Assembly (NCBI RefSeq): GCF_016653615.1
Contig: NZ_CP067393.1
Location: 1,999,673 to 2,063,672, forward strand
Direction of reading: 5' to 3'
From: Entomomonas asaccharolytica
Lineage (GTDB): Bacteria; Pseudomonadota; Gammaproteobacteria; Pseudomonadales; Pseudomonadaceae
DNA: 64,000 nucleotides
Shown here one piece after another: positions 47,534 through 55,229 of the stretch; position 1 is the stretch's first letter, and each line of letters begins with the position of its first letter. The translations under genes and the position numbers were made by a program. A model generated the notes under the pieces. That model had not been told where the DNA came from. It saw only the letters and a list, made by a program, of their open reading frames with translations, and made no database searches.

Positions 47534-48661
47534 ATGTCAGAAAAAATGATTAGCTATACGTTTCCTATTGCAGGCCAAACGCTTAGCATCCGTGAAGCAT
47601 TAGCCAATGTACCTGAGCAACTTTCTGAGTCAACCAAACAAGCACTAATAGAACGCATTAAGCATTTGCTTAAACGTGAAAATGCAGCATTAGTGGCGCA
47701 CTATTATGTAGACCCTGAGCTACAAGCCCTTGCCGATGAAACTGGCGGCTGTGTGGCTGATTCATTAGAAATGGCTCGTTTTGGCCGCGACAACCCTGCC
47801 AAAACATTGATTGTTGCAGGCGTTCGGTTTATGGGTGAAACCGCTAAAATACTTAGCCCTAATAAACGTATTTTGATGCCAGATCTTAATGCTACTTGCT
47901 CCTTAGACCTTGGCTGCCCTGCTGAAGATTTTATAAAATTCTGCGATCAACATCCTGATCGTACTGTTGTCGTCTATGCCAATACCAGTGCCAAAGTAAA
48001 AGCACGGGCTGATTGGGTGGTAACTTCTGCGATAGCTTTAGATATTGTTAAAGCATTGCATGAGCAAGGCGAAAAAATTCTATGGGCACCTGACCAACAT
48101 TTAGGCAACTATATTCAACAACAAACAGGGGCAGATATGCTGTTATGGCAAGGCAACTGTATTGTTCATGATGAGTTTAAAGGGATTGAATTAGAGCAAA
48201 TGCGCCAGCAATACCCTGATGCTAAAATATTAGTTCACCCTGAGTCACCACAAGCAGTAGTAGCACAGGCCGATGTTGTGGGTTCTACCACGCAACTAAT
48301 TAAAGCCGCACAACAACTGCCTGATAAACGTTTTATTGTGGCTACTGATCGCGGTGTACTTTATAAAATGAAACTTGCCGCCCCTAACAAAGAATTTTTT
48401 ACTGCCCCTACGGCAGGTAATAGCGCCACCTGTAAAAGCTGTGCTATGTGTCCGTGGATGGCCATGAATACTCTACAAAATCTTGCCGATACCCTAGAGC
48501 AAGGAATTAATGAAATTTATGTTGAACAAACTATTGCGGAACAAGCTCAAGTAGGTATTAATCGTATGTTAGATTTTTCTAGCAATAGACAGATTAATAT
48601 CAAGGCAAGTGGTGACCTAGTTAAAGACCAAGCCCTATTTAGCAATGTAGGGGCTGTATAA
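47534..48661 (+). CDS. nadA: Quinolinate synthase A
   Basis: 375 aa. Condenses iminoaspartate with DHAP to quinolinate for NAD synthesis. [4Fe-4S] ligands in '[16 protein letters not shown]', '[14 protein letters not shown]' and '[13 protein letters not shown]'; '[20 protein letters not shown]' is the substrate loop. Followed by nadC with a one-base TAATG overlap. nadB is not in the window. Confidence 0.96.
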   Translation: MSEKMISYTFPIAGQTLSIREALANVPEQLSESTKQALIERIKHLLKRENAALVAHYYVDPELQALADETGGCVADSLEMARFGRDNPAKTLIVAGVRFMGETAKILSPNKRILMPDLNATCSLDLGCPAEDFIKFCDQHPDRTVVVYANTSAKVKARADWVVTSAIALDIVKALHEQGEKILWAPDQHLGNYIQQQTGADMLLWQGNCIVHDEFKGIELEQMRQQYPDAKILVHPESPQAVVAQADVVGSTTQLIKAAQQLPDKRFIVATDRGVLYKMKLAAPNKEFFTAPTAGNSATCKSCAMCPWMAMNTLQNLADTLEQGINEIYVEQTIAEQAQVGINRMLDFSSNRQINIKASGDLVKDQALFSNVGAV

Positions 48662-49524
48662 TGAGTCACTATCAATCACCGATTTGTGTTCCCTACCAAC
48701 ATGATTTAGAAGTAGCTATTGAACGTAATGTCAATGATGCCCTTGCGGAAGATGTAGGCTTTTGCGATTGGACTGGATTATTAGTACCAGAAGATATTCG
48801 TCAAGCCTGTATTATTGTCCGTGAGGAAGCAGTACTCTGTGGCTTGCCTTGGTTTTATCAGGTATTACGCAAAGTTGATCCACGTATTCAAATGATTGCC
48901 AACTATCAAGAAGGGCAATTGATGACCCCTGATAGCACCGTAATCGAATTACAAGGCCCTGCCCGTTCGTTAATGACCGCAGAACGTACAGCGTTAAACT
49001 TTTTACAACTACTTTCAGGTGTAGCCACTGCTACTCGTTATCATGTTAGAGCAGTAGAAGGTACAAAAATAGGTATTTATGATACCCGTAAAACCTTACC
49101 AGGCTTACGTTTAGCACAGAAATATGCGGTTATCGTGGGCGGTGGTTGTAATCAACGCTTAGCGTTATATGATGGTATTTTAATTAAAGAAAATCATATT
49201 GCAGGTGCAGGTGGTGTTGCTGAAGCATTACAGGCTGCCTTTGCGCTTAATAGTAATGTAGATATTCAAATTGAAGTTGAAACCCTAGAGCAATTACAAG
49301 TTGCCCTTGATAATGGCGCTACCTCTATTTTATTAGATAACTTTACCCATCAAGCTATGCAAAAAGCGGTTTCTATTGCTAAAGGTAAAGCGGTGCTAGA
49401 AGTTTCTGGCGGAGTTGATTTCTCAATGCTACAAGCGATTGCCGCAACAGGTGTAGACCGTATTTCTATTGGTGCGCTTACTAAAAATGTAAGAGCTACT
49501 GATTATTCTATGAAGTTAGTATGA
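48661..49524 (+). CDS. nadC: Nicotinate-nucleotide pyrophosphorylase (carboxylating)
   Basis: 287 aa. Converts quinolinate and PRPP to nicotinate mononucleotide. 'NALAEDVGFCDWTGLLVP', 'ERTALNFLQLLSGVAT', 'YDTRKTLPGLRLAQKYAV', 'LIKENHIAGAGG', 'LEVSGGVDFSMLQAIAATGVDRISIGALT'. Coupled to nadA. Confidence 0.96.
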   Translation: MSHYQSPICVPYQHDLEVAIERNVNDALAEDVGFCDWTGLLVPEDIRQACIIVREEAVLCGLPWFYQVLRKVDPRIQMIANYQEGQLMTPDSTVIELQGPARSLMTAERTALNFLQLLSGVATATRYHVRAVEGTKIGIYDTRKTLPGLRLAQKYAVIVGGGCNQRLALYDGILIKENHIAGAGGVAEALQAAFALNSNVDIQIEVETLEQLQVALDNGATSILLDNFTHQAMQKAVSIAKGKAVLEVSGGVDFSMLQAIAATGVDRISIGALTKNVRATDYSMKLV

Positions 49525-49531
49525 TAGTGCA

Positions 49532-49561
49532 ACAGCCTGTTTAACCTATCTAACAGGCTGT
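49532..49561 (+). terminator. Hairpin after nadC
   Basis: A 10-bp stem ACAGCCTGTT/AACAGGCTGT with a 10-nt loop 8 bp after the stop. It lacks a T-run on the plus strand, so termination may be partial. Confidence 0.55.
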
Positions 49562-49597
49562 ATCAAAATACACTATTTACTGCTGTTTATATCGAGA

Positions 49598-49816
49598 TCA
49601 CGATATTTCTTTTTCCTTATCCATAACTAAATGGATACTAATTTCTTGCTCAGTTGCTGTATAAAAACTCTCTGTATAACCCTCTTGATCTGTTGTACCA
49701 AGTTTACTCGTCCCATCCTCAAAATAAGCAATATAATCATAATTTGCATAGGGCTGTAGGTCGTCATCGGTAAACTGAAATCGCTGATTAAATTTATTCT
49801 TAGCTTCTGTTGGCAT
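49598..49816 (-). CDS. 72-aa single-domain protein resembling T6SS-effector accessory domains
   Basis: Start at ATG 49816 with a perfect GGAGG five bases upstream. The core 'FQFTDDDLQPYANYDYIAYFEDGTSKLGTTDQEGYTESFY' follows the pattern 'F.L.D..G.P..n..Y.i...DG....G.TD..G.T', a small beta domain common in VgrG-linked and PAAR-linked secreted proteins (from memory). No signal peptide. 189 bp downstream of the lipoprotein array on the same strand and plausibly part of that locus. It is too short for a confident name. Confidence 0.55.
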   Translation of the reverse strand: MPTEAKNKFNQRFQFTDDDLQPYANYDYIAYFEDGTSKLGTTDQEGYTESFYTATEQEISIHLVMDKEKEIS

Positions 49817-50005
49817 ATTAACCTCCATTAGATGTAGTCTTTTTTATCCTTTAAAGATTACTACTCAGCTACCTTTACTTACCTAATTTACCTGTTTACT
49901 ATTTTTTAAACAATATTTATATTGGTTTCTTATAATAACAACTGGCCAACTATTCTAGTAATCATATTATTATTGACAGTTAATAATAATAAATTTTTAT
50001 TTTAT

Positions 50006-50389
50006 TTAATCTGCATCTTTTACTTTTATCACATAGGTTTTATCAAACTCACTGCTACCCATATACATGGTTCCTACCATATCACCTTTGATTGTGAGAG
50101 TAATATTATGTAATATTTTGGGAATTCCTTTGACAATAAAACAATTATATGTAAAAAAAGTTTTATCTTCAGGGTCACATACATCCAACTCTATTCCTGA
50201 ATCAATAGGAGTTATTGAATAACTTAGACCTCCTGCTGATACAGGCCCTGAGCCACCTTTAATTTCAATTTTTGCATAATACGGTTGTTCAAGTTTAGCT
50301 TCTGGTAATTTATCAGGAGTAATAGTAACCTTTGAGATACAGCCTACTAGTAAAAAACATACAGCAAATATTCTGCTTAATTTTTTCAT
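50006..50389 (-). CDS. Ig-like lipoprotein, tandem paralogue 5 (putative immunity protein)
   Basis: 127 aa; lipoprotein signal MKKLSRIFAVCFLLVGC, then 'ITPDKLPEAKLEQPYYAKIEIKGGSGPVS', 'IVKGIP' and 'FDKTYVIKVK', the shared core of the array, resembling a single He_PIG-type Ig domain. Its first 17 residues, and about 50 bp of DNA around its start, are identical to those of paralogue 2 (51241-51615). ATG overlaps the stop of paralogue 4 by 4 nt. Last gene of the array. Function inferred from context only. Confidence 0.65.
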   Translation of the reverse strand: MKKLSRIFAVCFLLVGCISKVTITPDKLPEAKLEQPYYAKIEIKGGSGPVSAGGLSYSITPIDSGIELDVCDPEDKTFFTYNCFIVKGIPKILHNITLTIKGDMVGTMYMGSSEFDKTYVIKVKDAD

Positions 50390-50790
50390 TCTCTTTCTTT
50401 TACTTTAATAACATAGGTTTTATCAATAATATATTCTACTCTATAAAATAATCTATGGGATGGCATTAAACTGCCTGACACATAGAATGTAACATCACTT
50501 ACTTTATTAGGGATACCTTCAATAATTAAACATTTATATGCTTCAAGTGTTGTACCTTCAGGATTACAGTAACCCCATTTTAATCCAGAATCTACAGGTG
50601 TTAATGTGAAATCAATTAGCCCTAAATCACCTCCATTTCCTTGAATCTCAATAAAAATTTGAGAATAGTATGGTTTTCCTGTTATAGCATGAGGTAATGT
50701 ATCTGGAGCAACAGGGATTTTTTCAGTAAAAGTACATCCCGTTATTAAGAAAATAATACTTATAATTAATATATTAAGTTGTTTTTTCAT
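50386..50790 (-). CDS. Ig-like lipoprotein, tandem paralogue 4 (putative immunity protein)
   Basis: 134 aa from the ATG at 50790 (the TTG at 50817 lies inside a decayed fragment of the upstream gene type). Lipoprotein signal 'LIISIIFLITGC', then 'VAPDTLPHAITGKPYYSQIFIEIQGNGGDLG', 'IIEGIPNKVSDV' and 'IDKTYVIKVKERE'. The most divergent copy; two extra Cys (GYCNPEGTTLEAYKC). No good Shine-Dalgarno. It begins a separate sub-array after the pseudogene fragment. Confidence 0.62.
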   Translation of the reverse strand: MKKQLNILIISIIFLITGCTFTEKIPVAPDTLPHAITGKPYYSQIFIEIQGNGGDLGLIDFTLTPVDSGLKWGYCNPEGTTLEAYKCLIIEGIPNKVSDVTFYVSGSLMPSHRLFYRVEYIIDKTYVIKVKERE

Positions 50791-50794
50791 AAAA

Positions 50795-50847
50795 TTAAGG
50801 TATTTTTTAAATACCAAGCCTCCCTATAAATATACTAAACTCCCTTC
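50795..50847 (-). pseudogene. Decayed 3' end of a second copy of the 435-aa gene
   Basis: About 50 bp here align with the last 17-18 codons of the 435-aa gene (its end at 51998-52050): both read ...TATTTATA(T)GGAGG..TGGTATTT....ATACCTTAA on the minus strand, with roughly 80 percent identity by eye. A 1-bp deletion puts a stop in the copy. It lies between paralogues 3 and 4, so a whole toxin-like gene was probably once present here. Confidence 0.7.
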
Positions 50848-50869
50848 AACTTACCTTTACTCTAAAAAT

Positions 50870-51244
50870 CTATTCTTTCTCTTTTACTTTAATAACATAG
50901 GTTTTATTAAACTCTTTAGGTGAATAAAATGGTGATCTAAGTTCTGTTTCTCCTGTCATATGAATTACAATATCATCTAAAGTATTAGGTATTCCCTTTA
51001 CTACAAAATGATTAAACTGATCATCTACACTATAAGAATATAATTCTAGCCCTGAATTATTGGGTTTTATTGAATAGTCAAAAGAAGCAGGTGATACAGG
51101 CCCAGATCCAACTGAAATTATTATCTCATCGTGATATGGTTGTCCTAATAATGCATCCATCAATTTATCAGGTGTAATCACGAGTCTTGGAGTACAACCT
51201 ATTAGTAAAAAACTTATTACAAAAATTGAAGTTAATTTTTTCAT
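50870..51244 (-). CDS. Ig-like lipoprotein, tandem paralogue 3 (putative immunity protein)
   Basis: 124 aa; signal MKKLTSIFVISFLLIGC, core 'ITPDKLMDALLGQPYHDEIIISVGSGPVS', 'VVKGIPNTLDDIVIHMTGE', tail 'EFNKTYVIKVKEKE'. Closest to paralogue 2, from which it is separated by a 4-nt ATGA overlap. The Ig-like core and Cys+1 Thr suggest an outer-membrane anchored periplasmic protein. Confidence 0.65.
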   Translation of the reverse strand: MKKLTSIFVISFLLIGCTPRLVITPDKLMDALLGQPYHDEIIISVGSGPVSPASFDYSIKPNNSGLELYSYSVDDQFNHFVVKGIPNTLDDIVIHMTGETELRSPFYSPKEFNKTYVIKVKEKE

Positions 51245-51615
51245 TCTGCTTCTTTTACTTTTATAACATAAGTTTTATCAAGTTTCTTAGCGGAATATAA
51301 GGGATCTCTAATCGATGCCTCTCCTAGTAAATGAATTGTTATATCTTGTGATGTATTAGGTATTCCTTTAACTATAATATGATTAAACGGAGCATCAACA
51401 TCTATAAGATATAAATCTATTCCTGAATTATCTGGTTTTATCGTATAGTCAAAAGACCCATCTAATATAGGACGAGGCCCTCCAGTTATTATTACTTCAT
51501 CATAATAGGATTGCCCTAACACTGCATCTTTCAATTTATCAGGTTTAATAACCAAATCTGGAGTACAACCTACTAGTAAAAAACATACAGCAAATATTCT
51601 GCTTAATTTTTTCAT
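51241..51615 (-). CDS. Ig-like lipoprotein, tandem paralogue 2 (putative immunity protein)
   Basis: 124 aa; signal MKKLSRIFAVCFLLVGC identical to paralogue 5, core 'IKPDKLKDAVLGQSYYDEVIITGGPRPI', 'IVKGIPNTSQDITIHLLGE', tail 'KLDKTYVIKVKEAE'. Overlaps both neighbours by 4 nt. The mature domain differs from paralogue 5 while the leader DNA does not, a sign of recent local conversion. Confidence 0.65.
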   Translation of the reverse strand: MKKLSRIFAVCFLLVGCTPDLVIKPDKLKDAVLGQSYYDEVIITGGPRPILDGSFDYTIKPDNSGIDLYLIDVDAPFNHIIVKGIPNTSQDITIHLLGEASIRDPLYSAKKLDKTYVIKVKEAE

Positions 51616-51992
51616 TCTGTTTCTTTTACTTTTATCACATAGGTTTTATTAAATTCCTTTCCAGGAAAGGATGTGCCTAATGTATCTCCAAATATTTGTA
51701 TCGTTGTATCAACAGAGTTCTCAGGTTCACCATATATCCTAATACTACTATATGGTTCTGGGATATGTATTACCTCAGCTTTCAAGCCATTGGTAGGTGA
51801 AATATCTATATAGAAAGAACTAGAACTAATCCCTGCCCCCCCCCCTTGTATTTTAATTTCTGTATTATAAGGTTCACCAACTATAGCAACAGGTAAATTA
51901 TCAGGGAAAAATGTTACTCGAGGAGTACAACCTAATAAACAGATTATCATATATAATAAAATTACACTTAAAGAAAGTTTCTGTATGTTCAT
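51612..51992 (-). CDS. Ig-like lipoprotein, tandem paralogue 1 with G10 tract (putative immunity protein)
   Basis: 126 aa, directly downstream of the 435-aa gene (5 bp). Lipoprotein signal 'LYMIICLLGC', core 'FFPDNLPVAIVGEPYNTEIKIQGGGAG', 'IYGEPENSVDTTIQIFGDT', tail 'EFNKTYVIKVKETE'. The GGG of 'IQGGGAG' is encoded by a run of ten G, in frame at its present length; loss or gain of one G would truncate the protein. By position it is the cognate partner of the 435-aa protein. Confidence 0.65.
   Translation of the reverse strand: MNIQKLSLSVILLYMIICLLGCTPRVTFFPDNLPVAIVGEPYNTEIKIQGGGAGISSSSFYIDISPTNGLKAEVIHIPEPYSSIRIYGEPENSVDTTIQIFGDTLGTSFPGKEFNKTYVIKVKETE
51836..51845 (-). repeat. Homopolymeric G10 tract inside lipoprotein gene
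   Basis: Ten consecutive C on the plus strand (G on the coding strand). In an AT-rich genome this is striking and fits slipped-strand phase variation of paralogue 1. Confidence 0.9.
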
Positions 51993-51997
51993 ATTTT

Positions 51998-53305
51998 TTA
52001 AGGTATTTTAGAAAATACCAGCCCTCCATATAAATATTCTAAAACCTCTTTTAAAGTAAAATCTTTTACTAACCCCATTGATACTCCCCAAGAAAATAAT
52101 TTTAGTGTTACTATTTCCGTTAATGGTGTACTAGTAGTTACTTCTGTATTATCTTTTTTTAACCTTAGTTTATCTTGCCATACAATCCAGTGCACTTTCC
52201 TTTTTACGCCTTCTGATTGAATTAAACCATCACCAATTAAGGTAATAATATGATTGGAAGAATTAATATAACTATTTAGCAAACAAACTTCTCTTAAGCT
52301 TAAATTACTACCAAATAAGTAATCTAAAACTAAATTAAATCGTGTTGAATATATACATTGAACTCCTATTTTCTGAAACCATTTTTTTATAGCACCATCC
52401 ATTGTAATTCCAGAGAATTCATTATCTGGTGATTGATAGTCAAAAATACTATTTTCACCATCTCTTAAGCTTGCTAATGTCATCCAATCAATAGCAGGTA
52501 ATTTTGTTATTATTACTTGACCTGACTTTGCATTAAATGTTCTAAAAAAACTTGTAGGATTTTTACAATCAGTCCCAGGCTCTATTTTTAATGTTCCTAT
52601 TTTGGTTTTACCTGTTTCCCATAATTCTTTAATTACTTGCTGATAAATATCTGGTCTATCTTCTAATAAACAATAAAAGAAAGAAGCAGGACCACATAAA
52701 CTCGATCTATCTTGAAAAGGATAAGAAAGAACTCTTCTTTGAGCATCTAATAATGGTAAATTCAACATCTGATTATATGAAATAGCTGGCCTAGTCATTC
52801 TAATTTTTAATTCTTCTTCAACCTTTTCTTTAGTAAATGGATCAAGTGGGTCGCCTATTCCATGTTCTTTGGCTTCAAATATTCTAGGTTTTGAGGATAT
52901 ATTTAATTTGTAAATATTTACCTGCCCTTGTTCGGCTTTTTGGGTATCTTGGGCTGTTTCAAAGTATTCAAATTCTCTTGAGGCGCCCCACTCTTTATCG
53001 GTTGTTTGAAAGCCTTTTAAGGGCATTATGGCGGTCATGGGGTCTTGGTTTATTTGGATATATTCAACACCTATTTTACGATAAAGAATGATTGAAAGAA
53101 TATAGCAAGTTTCTGCTGGATCACTAATATCTTGTGAGGGGTGTAGTTGGGTTTTATAGTCTGCTTGTAATGGGTGTTTGCCTGTGGGTTTTAAGGCGTA
53201 AGTTTCCTTACCTGACCAATCAGTTTTATAGAGTTCCATATCATAGTAAAGATTTTCACCAGCGGTATTGGTTTTTATATGCGCAGAGATGGTGTATATA
53301 GTCAT
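51998..53305 (-). CDS. Putative cysteine-peptidase-like secreted toxin
   Basis: 435 aa with no signal peptide. N-terminal 130 or so residues look like a beta-sandwich; the C-terminal half has 'PFQDRSSLCGPASFFYCLLED' (Cys204) and later 'NHIITLIGDG' (His352) and 'VHWIVWQDKL' (His372, Asp378), consistent with a papain/C39/NlpC-like Cys-His-Asp site. 'DWMTLASLRD' and 'LKLFSWG' are also conserved in similar proteins linked to type VI secretion, as far as I remember. It is followed by lipoprotein paralogues, suggesting a periplasm-acting toxin (possibly a peptidoglycan endopeptidase) with immunity partners. ATG 53305 overlaps a short ORF by 4 nt. Enzyme activity is not established. Confidence 0.6.
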   Translation of the reverse strand: MTIYTISAHIKTNTAGENLYYDMELYKTDWSGKETYALKPTGKHPLQADYKTQLHPSQDISDPAETCYILSIILYRKIGVEYIQINQDPMTAIMPLKGFQTTDKEWGASREFEYFETAQDTQKAEQGQVNIYKLNISSKPRIFEAKEHGIGDPLDPFTKEKVEEELKIRMTRPAISYNQMLNLPLLDAQRRVLSYPFQDRSSLCGPASFFYCLLEDRPDIYQQVIKELWETGKTKIGTLKIEPGTDCKNPTSFFRTFNAKSGQVIITKLPAIDWMTLASLRDGENSIFDYQSPDNEFSGITMDGAIKKWFQKIGVQCIYSTRFNLVLDYLFGSNLSLREVCLLNSYINSSNHIITLIGDGLIQSEGVKRKVHWIVWQDKLRLKKDNTEVTTSTPLTEIVTLKLFSWGVSMGLVKDFTLKEVLEYLYGGLVFSKIP

Positions 53306-53379
53306 TTTGCTTTACCTGTTTGGCGGTAAGGAGTTGGGGTAACAACAAAATAGCGAGTCACTGCATTAGCTAAAAACAT
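53302..53379 (-). CDS. Possible 25-aa ORF coupled to the toxin-like gene
   Basis: ATG at 53379 opens MFLANAVTRYFVVTPTPYRQ plus five residues; its TGA overlaps the ATG of the 435-aa gene (ATGA). AAGGA lies 10-13 nt upstream. It could be a leader peptide or the stranded C-terminus of a lost upstream gene. Confidence 0.35.
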   Translation of the reverse strand: MFLANAVTRYFVVTPTPYRQTGKAK

Positions 53380-53419
53380 TGGAGATTATCCTTTTCCAAT
53401 TATTAACCCCAAATAACAG

Positions 53420-53590
53420 CTAAATACTGAGGGTAAATATAAGCAAGTAAAGCTAACATTAATTACGGCTGAGCAAATCCATTGGCTATCGGTTTGGATA
53501 GACTGTGGTCATTAAACATCAGCCTCTTATAAAAAACAAGCGTTTCGTAAATCGGTAGAGCTTTCTAACAGCATTTCTATTATACTATAG
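53420..53590 (+). pseudogene. Transposase-like debris
   Basis: One forward frame reads '...KYKQVKLTLITAEQIHWLSVWIDCGH', a stop, then 'TSASYKKQAFRKSVELSNSI' to a TAG. The first part resembles the 'L..EQ..WLL.G.D' tail of IS66 TnpB and the second the start of an IS3-type OrfA; neither is complete. The 387 bp from 53306 to 53692 hold nothing else recognisable. Weak evidence, but it fits an accessory insertion site. Confidence 0.25.
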
Positions 53591-53692
53591 GCTAACTAGT
53601 TTATTATCACCCTTTTGTGAAGGCTTTGGTTTTTAGCTGTTCTAATTGGAATAAGCAATTGATTTTATTTACTCAGTAGTAAGAAGACGCTG

Positions 53693-54217
53693 ATGAGCTA
53701 TGCAGATTTCTTTATTTTATTAAGTGCCTATATCGGTGTTTTTGTTATATTGGGGCTATTTTCTTGTGCAGTGGCTAGGCTTGTTAATAGAAGCGATTTT
53801 AGCAATGTTGCTAATGCGCCTATTGCCTCTAATAAGCTTCTTTTAACTTTATCAGTAGCTTGTTCAATATTATTAGTTATTCCATTGATTGTAACTTGTG
53901 TGGTTGACCATCAACACTTTATGCTGCAACAAAAGTATTGTGTTTATACAACAGCTGATACGGTAACTTTTTTTCAGGTATTACATTACCCTTCGCACCA
54001 TGTATTTTTAACTATTACAGGGGTTTTATTTGCTGTATTGGGTTATTGCTTGGGTATTATTAGTTATGTTATTGGTTATAAACGTCAAGTGGCGTTGTTC
54101 TCTATTATTATTGTAAATATTATTAGTTTTGCTATCTTTTTGGTGGTAATGCATGATATTGCCTTGCTAAGTGAGCAGTTAATTAATTTTTGTCAGGCGT
54201 TATCTATAAAGCCATAA
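53693..54217 (+). CDS. Four-helix membrane protein, unknown
   Basis: 174 aa with membrane helices at about 7-28, 50-70, 103-127 and 132-152; a periplasmic loop between helices 2 and 3 has 'DHQHFMLQQKYCVYTT'. Not a family I recognise. ATG at 53693; no strong ribosome site. It is convergent with the LysR gene. Confidence 0.5.
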   Translation: MSYADFFILLSAYIGVFVILGLFSCAVARLVNRSDFSNVANAPIASNKLLLTLSVACSILLVIPLIVTCVVDHQHFMLQQKYCVYTTADTVTFFQVLHYPSHHVFLTITGVLFAVLGYCLGIISYVIGYKRQVALFSIIIVNIISFAIFLVVMHDIALLSEQLINFCQALSIKP

Positions 54218-54269
54218 GTTGGCGCCTAAACCTGTCATAGTGAGTTACAGGTTTAGTTGTTGTTGCTGT

Positions 54270-55187
54270 CTATTTTGCTGCCTCTAATACTAACTTTTTA
54301 AACTTTAATGCTTGTGGTGATAGAAACTTGCCACGACGCTGTATCAATCCGTAATGTCGCTTAGGGAAGTAGTGTTCCATGGAAATCCCTGTAATTTCAG
54401 GGTCATCTAGTTGGCAGGCTTCTGTCACAATGGCAATGCCTAGTCCTGCTTTTACATAACGCTTAGCCGCTTCACTACTGGAAACCGTTAATCTAATTGG
54501 GCATTCTAGTTGATGTTGTTGGAAGATAAACCTTACTGCCCACCATGTGTAGGAGTGTTCTGGGGGTACAATTAGGCCATATTGGGCTATTTCTCTTAAA
54601 GTAATTTCCCCTTCAGTAAATTTGCTTAGGGGGTGATCTACTGGAATAATAAGTATGGGTGAAAATTCAAAAATAGGATAGAACAGCAATTCGTCATTTT
54701 CCGCCGATAAACTACCAATGGCGAAGTCAGCTTCATCAGATAGCAGTAAATTGGGGATATCTTTAACAATAGTAGAGTGGGTAATAATACGAATAGCTGG
54801 GTATTGTTGGCAGAATGTTTTTAAGATATCTGGCAACAGGTTAAGCAGTGCTGTCTCGCCCCCTACTATTTTTAAATCGCCATGGCTTAGTTCTTCACGG
54901 CTGTTGAGAAATTGTTCTGGCAAGCTCTGTACACTGGCTACAATAGGTTTGGCCATTTCATAAAGTTGTTTACCATCAGGGGTAATCTGAATTTTTGGCC
55001 CTTTGCGCTCAAATAGAATGGTGTTTAGGTGTTGCTCTAATGTTTGTACTTGCAGTGACAGTGCAGGCTGGCTGGTTTCAAGGTCTAGCGCGGCACTGGA
55101 AAAGCTGCCATTTTCAACCACCGAGCAAAATGCTCTGATCGCTTTAAAAAATTGTCCTTTATAGAAGGTTGTTTTATCTACTTTCAT
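54270..55187 (-). CDS. LysR-family regulator, divergent from aceBAK
   Basis: 305 aa. Winged HTH at about 14-72 ('FCSVVENGSFSSAALDLETSQPALSLQVQTLEQHLNTILFER' pattern) and a periplasmic-binding-like effector domain ('ILIIPVDHPLSKF', 'VKAGLGIAIVTEA'). It faces aceB across 129 bp that contain a GTAT-N7-ATAC dyad, so it probably controls the glyoxylate shunt, in place of the IclR used by enterics. The effector is unknown. Confidence 0.8.
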   Translation of the reverse strand: MKVDKTTFYKGQFFKAIRAFCSVVENGSFSSAALDLETSQPALSLQVQTLEQHLNTILFERKGPKIQITPDGKQLYEMAKPIVASVQSLPEQFLNSREELSHGDLKIVGGETALLNLLPDILKTFCQQYPAIRIITHSTIVKDIPNLLLSDEADFAIGSLSAENDELLFYPIFEFSPILIIPVDHPLSKFTEGEITLREIAQYGLIVPPEHSYTWWAVRFIFQQHQLECPIRLTVSSSEAAKRYVKAGLGIAIVTEACQLDDPEITGISMEHYFPKRHYGLIQRRGKFLSPQALKFKKLVLEAAK

Positions 55188-55212
55188 TAGCCGCCACCCA
55201 TTATTAATTTTT

Positions 55213-55229
55213 AGTATAGTTTAAATACT
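55213..55229. promoter_or_regulatory. T-N11-A type LysR box between the LysR gene and aceB
   Basis: AGTAT-N7-ATACT (55213-55229) contains a T-N11-A core with symmetrical GTAT/ATAC arms, the standard LysR-regulator recognition form, in the middle of the divergent intergenic region. Confidence 0.5.

Noticed and set aside
49965-49991. AT-only hairpin after the lipoprotein array
   Set aside because: TATTATTATT/AATAATAATA is expected by chance in such AT-rich sequence and has no U-run on the relevant strand.
50791-50817. Extension of lipoprotein paralogue 4 to a TTG at 50817
   Set aside because: The extension translates the decayed toxin-gene fragment; the ATG at 50790 gives the lipoprotein signal peptide.
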